NCBI GenBank assembly: GCA_017992455.1
Contig: JAGOOP010000001.1
Location: 11,696-59,722 of the forward strand
Source of the DNA: Candidatus Omnitrophota bacterium
GTDB lineage: Bacteria > Omnitrophota > Gorgyraeia > Gygaellales > Profunditerraquicolaceae
DNA: 48,027 nucleotides
Reading direction: 5' to 3'
The notes below the pieces were generated by a model. That model was not told where the DNA came from and ran no database searches. It saw only the letters and a program-made list of their open reading frames with translations. A program made the translations under genes and the position numbers. Every line of letters begins with the position of its first letter. Position 1 is the stretch's first letter. Of the stretch, positions 1 through 8,747 are shown in pieces.

Positions 1-59
1 CTTCCGGCATACATTGCCAGAAGACTTCACTGTCTCTGTGCTTCCTCGATTACGCTATA

Positions 60-87
60 AGTATACCACGCTGCTGCGACCTGTCAA
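60..87 (-). promoter_or_regulatory. Strong sigma-70 promoter reading off the left edge
   Basis: Read on the minus strand there is a perfect -35 box TTGACA (82-87), a 16-bp spacer and a -10 box TATACT (60-65). Initiation would fall near position 53 and run out of the window. The remaining bases show no clear start codon with a ribosome site, so the transcript could be a gene with a longer leader or an RNA. It lies just downstream of gdhA, which suggests a separate transcription unit. Confidence 0.6.
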
Positions 88-98
88 GTACAATCGTC

Positions 99-138
99 GG
101 GATTGTCCCTGTGAGAGATGTGTCACAGGGACAATCCC
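99..138. repeat. Perfect 16-bp inverted repeat after gdhA
   Basis: Arms 99-114 and 123-138 are perfectly complementary with an 8-nt loop. The structure starts 5 nt past the gdhA stop codon. No T-run follows on either strand, so it is not a classical intrinsic terminator, although it could stabilise the gdhA mRNA 3' end. The arm carries a GGGAC core like the palindrome at 1618-1656, so a REP-like mobile repeat is a reasonable alternative. Confidence 0.7.
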
Positions 139-143
139 AGCAA

Positions 144-1568
<1,425 letters not shown>

Positions 1569-1579
1569 TTAACATACGG

Positions 1580-1607
1580 ATTATAACACGGTAGACCTGC
1601 TTGTCAA
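1580..1607 (-). promoter_or_regulatory. Consensus promoter of gdhA
   Basis: Minus strand: TTGACA (1602-1607), 16-bp spacer, TATAAT (1580-1585), both hexamers perfect. Initiation is expected near 1573, giving a leader of about 92 nt. The TGA stop of the upstream glycosyltransferase (1604-1606) lies inside the -35 box. Confidence 0.75.
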
Positions 1608-3694
1608 ACCTTTTTTAATCTTGGGGACGGTTCTCTTCGAGAACCGTCCCCAAGATTTTCCAGGATCTTATCTGCCGCTGCCAGGACTTCTGCAACAGTA
1701 ATCGCTGAAAGGCACGCAAAACCCCTGGTGCAATCGTGGGCAAGGCATACGGCGCAGCCGGCGTCTTTATGCAATACAACGCTGTTCTTATTCACCGGGC
1801 CCCACCGCCGCGGGCTGATACCCGGCTGGTTCCTGCCGAATATCGCAATGACCGGAACGCCGATCGCGGCCGCAATATGCATGGGGCCGGTATCTGCGGA
1901 TATGACCAGGCTGCTCCGTCTGAAAATGCTCGCTGTCTCCGGAATAGGCGCCTTATCGATGCAATCTACGGCGGACGCGCTCATGTGCTTGATAACGCTT
2001 TGAGCGGTCTTTTTGTCGAGGCTGTCCGGCCCCGCGAGCACGACGATCTTACGGCCCTGCCCTGCCAGGGCATCGGCAACAGCAGCATACCGTTCAGGCG
2101 GCCAGATCTTCGAAGGGCAGCTTGCGCCGGGATTGATGACAATAACGCGATCTGACTGCCTGATGCCTGCGGCGCGGAAAAAATCATCCGCCCACTTTTC
2201 AGCGCGCCGGTCGCACGGCACAAAAAACTCTTTTTCCCGCGGCTCGATGCCGAGCGTGCGCACCATATCAAGCGCATAATCGCTTTCGTGTTTTTTGCCA
2301 AACTGTTTATCGTGGATTATGCGATCGGTCAACAGAAAGCCCATCTTACGGTTGTAGCCGATGCGCCGGGGTATCCCGCTCAAAAACGCTATCACATGAT
2401 CCCTGTTCGTCGGATGCAGGACAAGCGCACAATCAAACCGCTTTTGTCTCAGGCCGCGGATAAACCGGAAGAAACGGCATATATTCCTGTCGCATTCTTT
2501 CTTATCATACGCGATCACTTCGTCGATATACGGATTGCCCTCGACAACGGCCCGCGTATACGGCCGTACGAGCGCCGCAAGATACGCGCCGGGATACTGC
2601 ATGCGCAGTTCTTTGAACACCGGCGTTGACAGGACAAGGTCGCCCATGCGGTCGGTGCGCACGACAAGGATCCGTTTAAAGGCGGTTTCCGGGCCATGCG
2701 GGACCGGGCCGATGGCCGGTTCCTGAGCGAGCAATACGCCTGCCTGCCGGAAAACGTCGTCGACGGTGACCAGGCGCAAGCACGCCAGCGTCCCGAAACG
2801 GCATTGCGCCTTACAGCACGGCCGGCAGAATATCTCTTTTTTTACCACGGCTGACCGCCGCGACCACGGGCGGTATTTTCTGTCGTCGGTCGGGCCGAAA
2901 ACCGCCGCGACCGGAACATCCAGATAACTGGCCAGATGGGAATTGGCGCTGTCATTGGTGATCAAAAGCGCTGCCCGCTGTAAAAGCGCTGCGGTCTGGG
3001 AAAGGGTGGTCTTTCCCGTCAGATCGGTCACCGCGCTCCTGCACTGCTGCAGGATGCTTGAGCTGACCGCCGCATCAGCCGCATCCCCGATCAGGACGAT
3101 CCGTACCCCGTATGCTTCGATAAGCCTGTCGGCGAGTGCGGCAAACCGTTCGCCCGGCCACTGCTTGGTCGCGCTGCGGCTCCCGGCAGATACGATCACG
3201 ATCCTGTCGGTATCGCTGCTGCCGTTCTTCGCAAGCATGTCAGCCACCGCGTGCCTGTCTGCGTTGAGAACGGGCAACGATACGCGCGGAGCCTCGGCTT
3301 GACCGCGGATACGCACAGCCGCCGCCCTGGCCAGATGGACATCCTTCATGTGGCTGACGGGACGCAACGGCGATCTCAAACCGCATACCCGTATGACGCC
3401 CGGCAAAAGGAAGCTCAAAAGGCTGTTGCGCATATCGACGGCCATATCGAACTTCCTGCCGGCCAGATCAGCGAACAGGCGAAGTTTCGCTGCCGCCGGC
3501 GCATGCTTATCGTACACCACCAGATCGCTCACAACGGGATTATATTCGAACAGCTCGCGCGGCCGGGGGCCTGACAATACCGTGATAGCGGCCCGGGGAT
3601 ATCCGGCTTTCAAGAGATCCAGCACCGGCAGCGTCAGGATGCAATCGCCGATATTGCTCAGGGTGATGAACAGTATTTTACGTATTGGACGCAC
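1604..3694 (-). CDS. Tandem GT9-GT9 heptosyltransferase-like fusion
   Basis: Two complete glycosyltransferase family 9 (ADP-heptose:LPS heptosyltransferase-type) domains in one 696-residue chain. Copy one begins KILFITLSNIGDCILTLP and carries NDSANSHLASYLDVPVAAVFG. Copy two starts near residue 343 with RILVVRTDRMGDLVLSTP and ends with SADTGPMHIAAAIGVPVIAIFG. GT9 enzymes add heptose or related sugars to LPS core in the cytosol. The start is GTG and overlaps the preceding GT9 gene by 17 nt, suggesting coupled translation. The last codons, from about residue 679 on, are written by the palindrome at 1618-1656, so the native C-terminus was probably shorter. Sugar specificity is not predictable. 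Confidence 0.88.
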   Translation of the reverse strand: MRPIRKILFITLSNIGDCILTLPVLDLLKAGYPRAAITVLSGPRPRELFEYNPVVSDLVVYDKHAPAAAKLRLFADLAGRKFDMAVDMRNSLLSFLLPGVIRVCGLRSPLRPVSHMKDVHLARAAAVRIRGQAEAPRVSLPVLNADRHAVADMLAKNGSSDTDRIVIVSAGSRSATKQWPGERFAALADRLIEAYGVRIVLIGDAADAAVSSSILQQCRSAVTDLTGKTTLSQTAALLQRAALLITNDSANSHLASYLDVPVAAVFGPTDDRKYRPWSRRSAVVKKEIFCRPCCKAQCRFGTLACLRLVTVDDVFRQAGVLLAQEPAIGPVPHGPETAFKRILVVRTDRMGDLVLSTPVFKELRMQYPGAYLAALVRPYTRAVVEGNPYIDEVIAYDKKECDRNICRFFRFIRGLRQKRFDCALVLHPTNRDHVIAFLSGIPRRIGYNRKMGFLLTDRIIHDKQFGKKHESDYALDMVRTLGIEPREKEFFVPCDRRAEKWADDFFRAAGIRQSDRVIVINPGASCPSKIWPPERYAAVADALAGQGRKIVVLAGPDSLDKKTAQSVIKHMSASAVDCIDKAPIPETASIFRRSSLVISADTGPMHIAAAIGVPVIAIFGRNQPGISPRRWGPVNKNSVVLHKDAGCAVCLAHDCTRGFACLSAITVAEVLAAADKILENLGDGSRREPSPRLKKV
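1618..1656. repeat. Perfect 18-bp palindrome inside the end of the GT9-GT9 gene
   Basis: Arms 1618-1635 and 1639-1656 are perfectly complementary with a 3-nt loop; the core is GGGGACGG. It is translated as the last residues of the GT9-GT9 protein (around GDGSRREPSP). On the plus strand a T-run (1611-1616) precedes rather than follows it, so it is not a good terminator for either side. It resembles the GGGAC-type palindromes scattered in many bacterial genomes. Confidence 0.75.
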
Positions 3695-4718
3695 GGATAG
3701 CGGACCTCACGGCAGCACATACATCGTCGACGGATATCGCCTTCATGCATTGGTTATCGCGGCAATCGTTTTCATAACAGGGGATCGCGCAGCCGATATT
3801 TTTTCGCACGATCACCGCGCGGTCAGGCGGCACCGGCCCGGTCAATCGGGGGTCGGTGGGGCCGAAGAGCGCGACGATCCGGGGCGTTCCGGCGGCATTT
3901 GCGATATGGAGCGGCCCGGAATCGGCGCTGATAAAGACCGAAAACCGCGGGCACAAAGCAGCGAACTGTTTCAGAGACAGCGCCCCGCAGGCGGAAACGG
4001 AACCCGAATTCATTGATGACCGGATCTGTTCTGCTAACGGCCCGTCTTCGGGGCTGCCGGTAAAGATGATCTTCGCCCCGTACTCCGCGACAAGCCGATC
4101 CGCAAGCGCGGCAAAATTTTCTTTCGGCCACCGCTTCGGGCCCCAGTTGCCGCCGGGGTTCAGGCCGATGATGACATCCCGCACATGAATGGCGTTCCGG
4201 CGCAAGAACTCATCAACCGCCCTGCGGTCCTGTTCGCCAAATGCCAGATCCGCAAAACGGTCTTTTACCTCAAGCCCGGCGCCGGCGATAACGCCCAGAT
4301 AATAATCGACGCGGTGGACCGCGCGGATGTCGGGAGGGCGGATCCGCCCGGTCAGCAGGAATGCGCGCTTTGCGGTCGTATAACCGATCCGCTCTTGTAT
4401 GCCCGCCGCCCACGCGATGAATGCGCGCGTCATGGACCGATGAAGAAGGAATATCGCGTCGAACCTTTTTGCTTTCAGCATCCGGATGAACGCGCGCGTT
4501 CCGGCAAAGCCCTTATGCGCGCCTTTTTCGTCGAAGATGATGATCTCATCCAGATACGGATTGCCTTCGAGGACCGCGCGGCAGCGCGGCGGGATGATAC
4601 AGGCGAGATAGCTCTGCGGGTAGTTGTGCCGGATATTCCTGATAACGGCAGTGGAAAAAAGAACGTCCCCGAGCCAGTTCACATTGAATATCGCGATGCG
4701 TTCCCTGTTGTCCGCCAT
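3678..4718 (-). CDS. Glycosyltransferase family 9 (heptosyltransferase-like)
   Basis: A single-domain GT9 protein of 346 residues, expected to add a heptose or similar sugar to the growing LPS core on the inner face of the membrane. The N-terminus RIAIFNVNWLGDVLFSTAV is the family's glycine-aspartate acceptor-side motif, and SADSGPLHIANAAGTPRIVA with FGPTDPR is the C-terminal nucleotide-sugar site. The ATG at 4718 is preceded by AGGGGGA at proper spacing; the longer reading frame upstream has no family similarity. It sits between the polysaccharide deacetylase and the GT9-GT9 fusion in one operon. A Cys-containing tail (CAIPCYENDCRDNQC) resembles the tails of the other GT9 domains here. Confidence 0.88.
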   Translation of the reverse strand: MADNRERIAIFNVNWLGDVLFSTAVIRNIRHNYPQSYLACIIPPRCRAVLEGNPYLDEIIIFDEKGAHKGFAGTRAFIRMLKAKRFDAIFLLHRSMTRAFIAWAAGIQERIGYTTAKRAFLLTGRIRPPDIRAVHRVDYYLGVIAGAGLEVKDRFADLAFGEQDRRAVDEFLRRNAIHVRDVIIGLNPGGNWGPKRWPKENFAALADRLVAEYGAKIIFTGSPEDGPLAEQIRSSMNSGSVSACGALSLKQFAALCPRFSVFISADSGPLHIANAAGTPRIVALFGPTDPRLTGPVPPDRAVIVRKNIGCAIPCYENDCRDNQCMKAISVDDVCAAVRSAIRASNT

Positions 4719-4749
4719 GCTTCCCCCTGCCGCCAGGCTTTTGCCCGCC

Positions 4750-5532
4750 TCATTTATGCCTGTGTTCGCGGATGAAATTGTAGTATCCGCTCGTCTCAAA
4801 CCAAAAAACGAACAAATTCGCCGCACTCTCCGATATGCGGATCCGCTTGAGCGCGAACAGATCGTCATTGCGAAGCCTTTTCCCCGGATTGGTCGCTACG
4901 GCGGCCGCATATCCGGCGTCGATAACGCGCTGACGAACCTCATGGTTGAAGCGGCCCATCGGATATGCAAACGTTCTGACCGGACGCTCGAACATCCGTT
5001 CAAGCGCCTTTTTAGAACCGGATATCTCGCTGGTCAGTTCCGCCGGCACGGTGACATATTCGAGGAACGGATGGCTCATCGTGTGGCTGCCGAACGTGAT
5101 CAGCCCGGAATCCTGCATTTCTCGTATCTGGTCCCAGTTAAGCTTATCCGGCTTGCCGATATCATTGACGATGAGAAAGATCGTCGCCGGCAGGCCGTAT
5201 TTTTTCAGGACCGGGAACGCATACAAATAATTATCGATATACCCGTCGTCGAACGTCAGGACGAGCGCCCGCGCAGGCAGTTTCCTGCCGTCAACGATCA
5301 TGGCAGCTGCCGTCTCGAGCGGCAGGACATCATAGCTGTTTTTTTTGAGAAAGCGCATCTGGCGGTCGAACGCCTCGACCGATACGATAAGCCGGTTGCC
5401 CTCAGGCACCACGGGCTTCACCGAATGATACATCGCGATCGGCAGCACATATTGCGCGCGGATAAAAATAACGAGGATCGCCGCTCCAATGCCGATGCCG
5501 CCCCATATGATCAGTCTCTTCTTCTTAAACAT
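4750..5532 (-). CDS. Membrane-anchored polysaccharide deacetylase (CE4/NodB)
   Basis: A 260-residue protein with one N-terminal membrane segment (about residues 6-22) and a NodB-type deacetylase domain facing the periplasm. Metal-site motifs are visible: TFDDGY and the paired histidines of SHTMSHP. The family removes N- or O-acetyl groups from polysaccharides and glycolipid sugars. Inside an LPS operon it most likely trims an acetyl group from a core or O-chain sugar, which is inference. The ATG at 5532 has AGGAGG upstream and overlaps the end of the GT4 gene by 22 nt. Much longer upstream readings of the frame lie inside that gene and are rejected. Confidence 0.88.
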   Translation of the reverse strand: MFKKKRLIIWGGIGIGAAILVIFIRAQYVLPIAMYHSVKPVVPEGNRLIVSVEAFDRQMRFLKKNSYDVLPLETAAAMIVDGRKLPARALVLTFDDGYIDNYLYAFPVLKKYGLPATIFLIVNDIGKPDKLNWDQIREMQDSGLITFGSHTMSHPFLEYVTVPAELTSEISGSKKALERMFERPVRTFAYPMGRFNHEVRQRVIDAGYAAAVATNPGKRLRNDDLFALKRIRISESAANLFVFWFETSGYYNFIREHRHK

Positions 5533-6626
5533 TCCCGGTATACCTCCTCGGTGCGCAAAAGCATTTCTGCCTGCGAAAAATCGCGATTGATAAATATATG
5601 CGCATTCTCCCCCATGCGCCGGGCGCTTTCCGGGTCCGACAGGAGCTGACCGATCGCCAGCGCCAGGCCTGCCGGATCGGCAGGTTTCACAAGCAGCCCC
5701 GTGGTGCCTGCGCGGATAAGGCTCCTGATACCTCCGACGTCCGAGCCGATGCACGGCAGGCCCGCAGCCATCGCTTCCATAAGGCTCAGACCCAGGCCTT
5801 CCTTGAGCGACGGCAGCACGTATACGTCCATGACGGAAAGCATCCTCGCCGTCCCGGGGACCGTCGGAATAAAAAAGACGCTCCGCTCTATTTTCAAAGC
5901 GCTGACAAGATCCTTGAGCCGCCGCTCCATCGGCCCTTCCCCGACGATCAACAACTGCGCATCGGGATGCCTGTTGAGCACGAGCTTCATTGCGTGGATG
6001 AGATACTGATGGCCTTTCACGTCGGAAAGCCGGGCGATCAGGCCCACCACCGGGCCGTCAGCCAATCCGATCGATGCACGCAACGCCCTGCGTTCATCCG
6101 CCGTAATATCGCGCGCTGCGGCGAAAAAAGGGACGTCGATGCCGTTATGCACGAGCCTGATCATCCGCTCGCCGATGCCCAGGTCGAACACCAGATGCTC
6201 TTTCACCTGCTCGCTGACGGCGATGACCGTATCGCCCCAGCAGGGGAACAGCATCCGCGACAGCCGGCGCGTAAAAAACCCGTGGCAGGTCGTGACGTGC
6301 GGCGCGGCGATACAACGCTGCATCAGACAGCCGAGCACCTGGGTAACACGGGTCTGCGAATGGATGATGTCGATATGCCGGTGGCGCAGCTGGCGCGCAA
6401 GCAAGAGCGCGGACATGCCGAGCTTGACGGCATTGAGCTCCGATTTGGTCCTGATCGGGATCCGCAGATGGATGATGCCCTGCGTCGAAAAACGGATCGC
6501 CGCATCGCCGCCGCTTGAAGCGACGTATACCGTATGGCCGCGGCTGCGGAAACCCTGGGCAAGCGTCAGAAGATAACTCGTGATGCCGCCGACGTTCAAA
6601 TGGGTCGTCAGATAAAGGATGTTCAT
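5511..6626 (-). CDS. Glycosyltransferase family 4
   Basis: A 371-residue GT-B fold, retaining GT4 transferase. The N-terminus MNILYLTTHLNVGGITSYL has the typical GG loop, and the C-terminal domain has the E-x7-E signature in EGLGLSLMEAMAAGLPCIGS. It should transfer a sugar from a nucleotide donor to LPS core or a related glycan at the cytosolic face. Donor and acceptor cannot be read from sequence. It starts 3 nt after the GT4-GT9 fusion gene and overlaps the deacetylase gene by 22 nt, so it is firmly embedded in the operon. Confidence 0.9.
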   Translation of the reverse strand: MNILYLTTHLNVGGITSYLLTLAQGFRSRGHTVYVASSGGDAAIRFSTQGIIHLRIPIRTKSELNAVKLGMSALLLARQLRHRHIDIIHSQTRVTQVLGCLMQRCIAAPHVTTCHGFFTRRLSRMLFPCWGDTVIAVSEQVKEHLVFDLGIGERMIRLVHNGIDVPFFAAARDITADERRALRASIGLADGPVVGLIARLSDVKGHQYLIHAMKLVLNRHPDAQLLIVGEGPMERRLKDLVSALKIERSVFFIPTVPGTARMLSVMDVYVLPSLKEGLGLSLMEAMAAGLPCIGSDVGGIRSLIRAGTTGLLVKPADPAGLALAIGQLLSDPESARRMGENAHIFINRDFSQAEMLLRTEEVYRECLRRRD

Positions 6627-6629
6627 CGA

Positions 6630-8747
6630 TCAGGACGACTGCCTGCCGGCTGTTCGAGCCATGAGCTGCTCGATCGCCTGCAGCACTTCCTCGGGAGTGA
6701 TCAAGCGCATGCATCTGCGATGAGCGCATTTCGACTTGTAACAGGGGCTGCATGCCAGATTTCTGCGGATGACCGCGTAATAGTTCGCCGGCGGCACGTG
6801 CCGCTCGGGGTTCGTGGGGCCGAAAAGCGCCACGAACGGAGTATCCATGCACGCCGCGATATGAAGCGGGGCCGAATCGCCCGATATGTAGACCGCGCAT
6901 TCTTTGATCAAACAGGCAAGCTGGTTGATGGTGAAACGTCCGCACGCATCGATCAGCTTCAGGTTCTTCACGCTCTGGCACAGCATTGCGGCAAGACTCG
7001 AATCGGTCTCGGTGCCGGTAATGACGACCCTGATGTCGCGGCGGCCGAGCTCTTCGCACAGCCGGATGATATGCTCCACAGGCCAGACCTTGGATTCCCA
7101 CCGCACGCTCGCGGAAATGTTGATCCCGACGAGCTTCTGGTTCTCCGCCAGCCACTGGCCCTTCAGGAAATCCTTCACCGCTGCGGCATCCTGTGCCGTC
7201 GGAAAAAGTTCAAGATGGGGATCGCGCAATTCGATCCCGAGCGGCTTGAAGATCCTGAACTGATGCGCGACCGGGTCCAGAACGGTTTTATCGTCTTTTA
7301 CGCCGTGATTGAGCAGAAAACCGAATTTATTGTTCGCATACCCGTAGCGGTCAGGCGCGCAGGTGCACAATGCCAGAAGATGCGACCTGCGGTTATTCTG
7401 AAGGTCGATGACCATGTCGAAATGGCGGCTGCGCAGGCGCGACGCGAGCCCCCAGAACCCCCCGATGCCCTTGTCCTTGTTCTTCAGGTCGCACACAAGC
7501 AATTCATCGATGTGCGGACTGCGGGCAAGGATCTCTTTGTATGCAAGGCCGACCAGGAACGAAATATGATAGTTGCCCGGCGGGAATTTCCTGCGGAGCG
7601 CACGAACGGCCCCGGTCGAGAGTATGATATCGCCGATCGAGCTGAACTTCATGACGAGAATATTGAAATGCGACATCGCTTCCTCATATACCTCAAGCGT
7701 CCTGCGCACCATAAGGTCGACGGTATAACGGTCTTTGACCTTCTCATACGCGGCACGGGCCAGGGAACCGGCTAATTGCCTGTCCTGAAAGATCTTCACC
7801 GCTGCGTCGGCCATGGCCCGGGGATCCGCGGGCGGAACCAGAAGCCCCGTGACCCCGTCCTCGATGATATCCACGACCCCTCCCACGGCAGTGGCGACCA
7901 CGGGCACCCCGGCAGCCTGGGCCTCGATGATGACCCTGCCGAAGGCTTCCTGCGTCGTTGTCGCAAGGACCAGAAGGTCGAGATGGGACACGATCTCGGG
8001 GATGTCTGTCTGCGTGCCGAGAAACTCGGTGCAATGGGACAACCCGAGCCCGCGGGTCAATACCTTGACCTGTTCTTTGTATCCTTCTTTTGACGAAGGC
8101 GCATCACCGACGATCCAGACCTTCAGGTCCCGTATGCTCCGGGAGGCCTTATGCATGGCCTTGATAAAATCAAGGTGGCCCTTGATGGGAGTGATCCGGC
8201 CGATGATCCCGACATTGAACTCTTTTCTCCGTTTTTTCGCGGGATCCGTAAATTTGAATTTTTCGACCGCGACGCTGCGGGGAATAAGCCTGATGCGGTC
8301 GCGCGGCACACCGAAATCCTCGATCATATGCCGGCCGATAACGTTCGACGGCACGATCACCCGCTTGCCCCAGCCCATGCAAGAGCTGAAAAAATGCTTT
8401 TTATAATAGCCGTGGCAGGTCGTGATGAAAACGCACCGGGTGCGCCGGGCGGCGAAGAACGCGCTCCACGCCGGGGCGCGGCTGCGCGCATGCACGATGT
8501 CTATCTTCTCTTTGCGGATGATCCGGGCTATCTTCGGGATCATCGATATGATGCAAAAAACCGATTTACGGTGCACCGGCAGCTGGTAGTGAACGGCCCC
8601 GGCGGCGACAAGGTCCTTGACCATTTCTCCGCCGTTGGAAATGACCACTGCCTTATGGCCTCCGGCAGCCAGGCGCCCGGCCAGATCCACCGTGCCCCGT
8701 TCAACGCCGCCGACCCGCAATTCAGGAACTACCTGCAGAACATTCAT
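6630..8747 (-). CDS. GT4-GT9 bifunctional glycosyltransferase
   Basis: A 705-residue fusion. Residues 1 to about 345 are a GT4 transferase (MNVLQVVPELRVGGVERG at the N-terminus, E-x7-E within QEAFGRVIIEAQAAGVPVVA). Residues from about 350 are a GT9 heptosyltransferase-like domain (NILVMKFSSIGDIILSTGAV; SGDSAPLHIAACMDTPFVAL). The junction is continuous with no stop or frameshift. An internal methionine precedes the GT9 part, but no ribosome site stands out there. Two consecutive sugar additions by one enzyme are plausible. The start overlaps the LpxL-ELM1 stop by 4 nt (ATGA), so translation is coupled. Confidence 0.88.
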   Translation of the reverse strand: MNVLQVVPELRVGGVERGTVDLAGRLAAGGHKAVVISNGGEMVKDLVAAGAVHYQLPVHRKSVFCIISMIPKIARIIRKEKIDIVHARSRAPAWSAFFAARRTRCVFITTCHGYYKKHFFSSCMGWGKRVIVPSNVIGRHMIEDFGVPRDRIRLIPRSVAVEKFKFTDPAKKRRKEFNVGIIGRITPIKGHLDFIKAMHKASRSIRDLKVWIVGDAPSSKEGYKEQVKVLTRGLGLSHCTEFLGTQTDIPEIVSHLDLLVLATTTQEAFGRVIIEAQAAGVPVVATAVGGVVDIIEDGVTGLLVPPADPRAMADAAVKIFQDRQLAGSLARAAYEKVKDRYTVDLMVRRTLEVYEEAMSHFNILVMKFSSIGDIILSTGAVRALRRKFPPGNYHISFLVGLAYKEILARSPHIDELLVCDLKNKDKGIGGFWGLASRLRSRHFDMVIDLQNNRRSHLLALCTCAPDRYGYANNKFGFLLNHGVKDDKTVLDPVAHQFRIFKPLGIELRDPHLELFPTAQDAAAVKDFLKGQWLAENQKLVGINISASVRWESKVWPVEHIIRLCEELGRRDIRVVITGTETDSSLAAMLCQSVKNLKLIDACGRFTINQLACLIKECAVYISGDSAPLHIAACMDTPFVALFGPTNPERHVPPANYYAVIRRNLACSPCYKSKCAHRRCMRLITPEEVLQAIEQLMARTAGRQSS

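Noticed and set aside
4624-5649. 341-codon plus-strand open frame
   Set aside because: Lies opposite the deacetylase and GT4 genes, has no family similarity and no start signal; a shadow of GC-rich coding sequence.
6534-7775. 413-codon plus-strand open frame
   Set aside because: Opposite the GT4-GT9 fusion; no recognisable domain.
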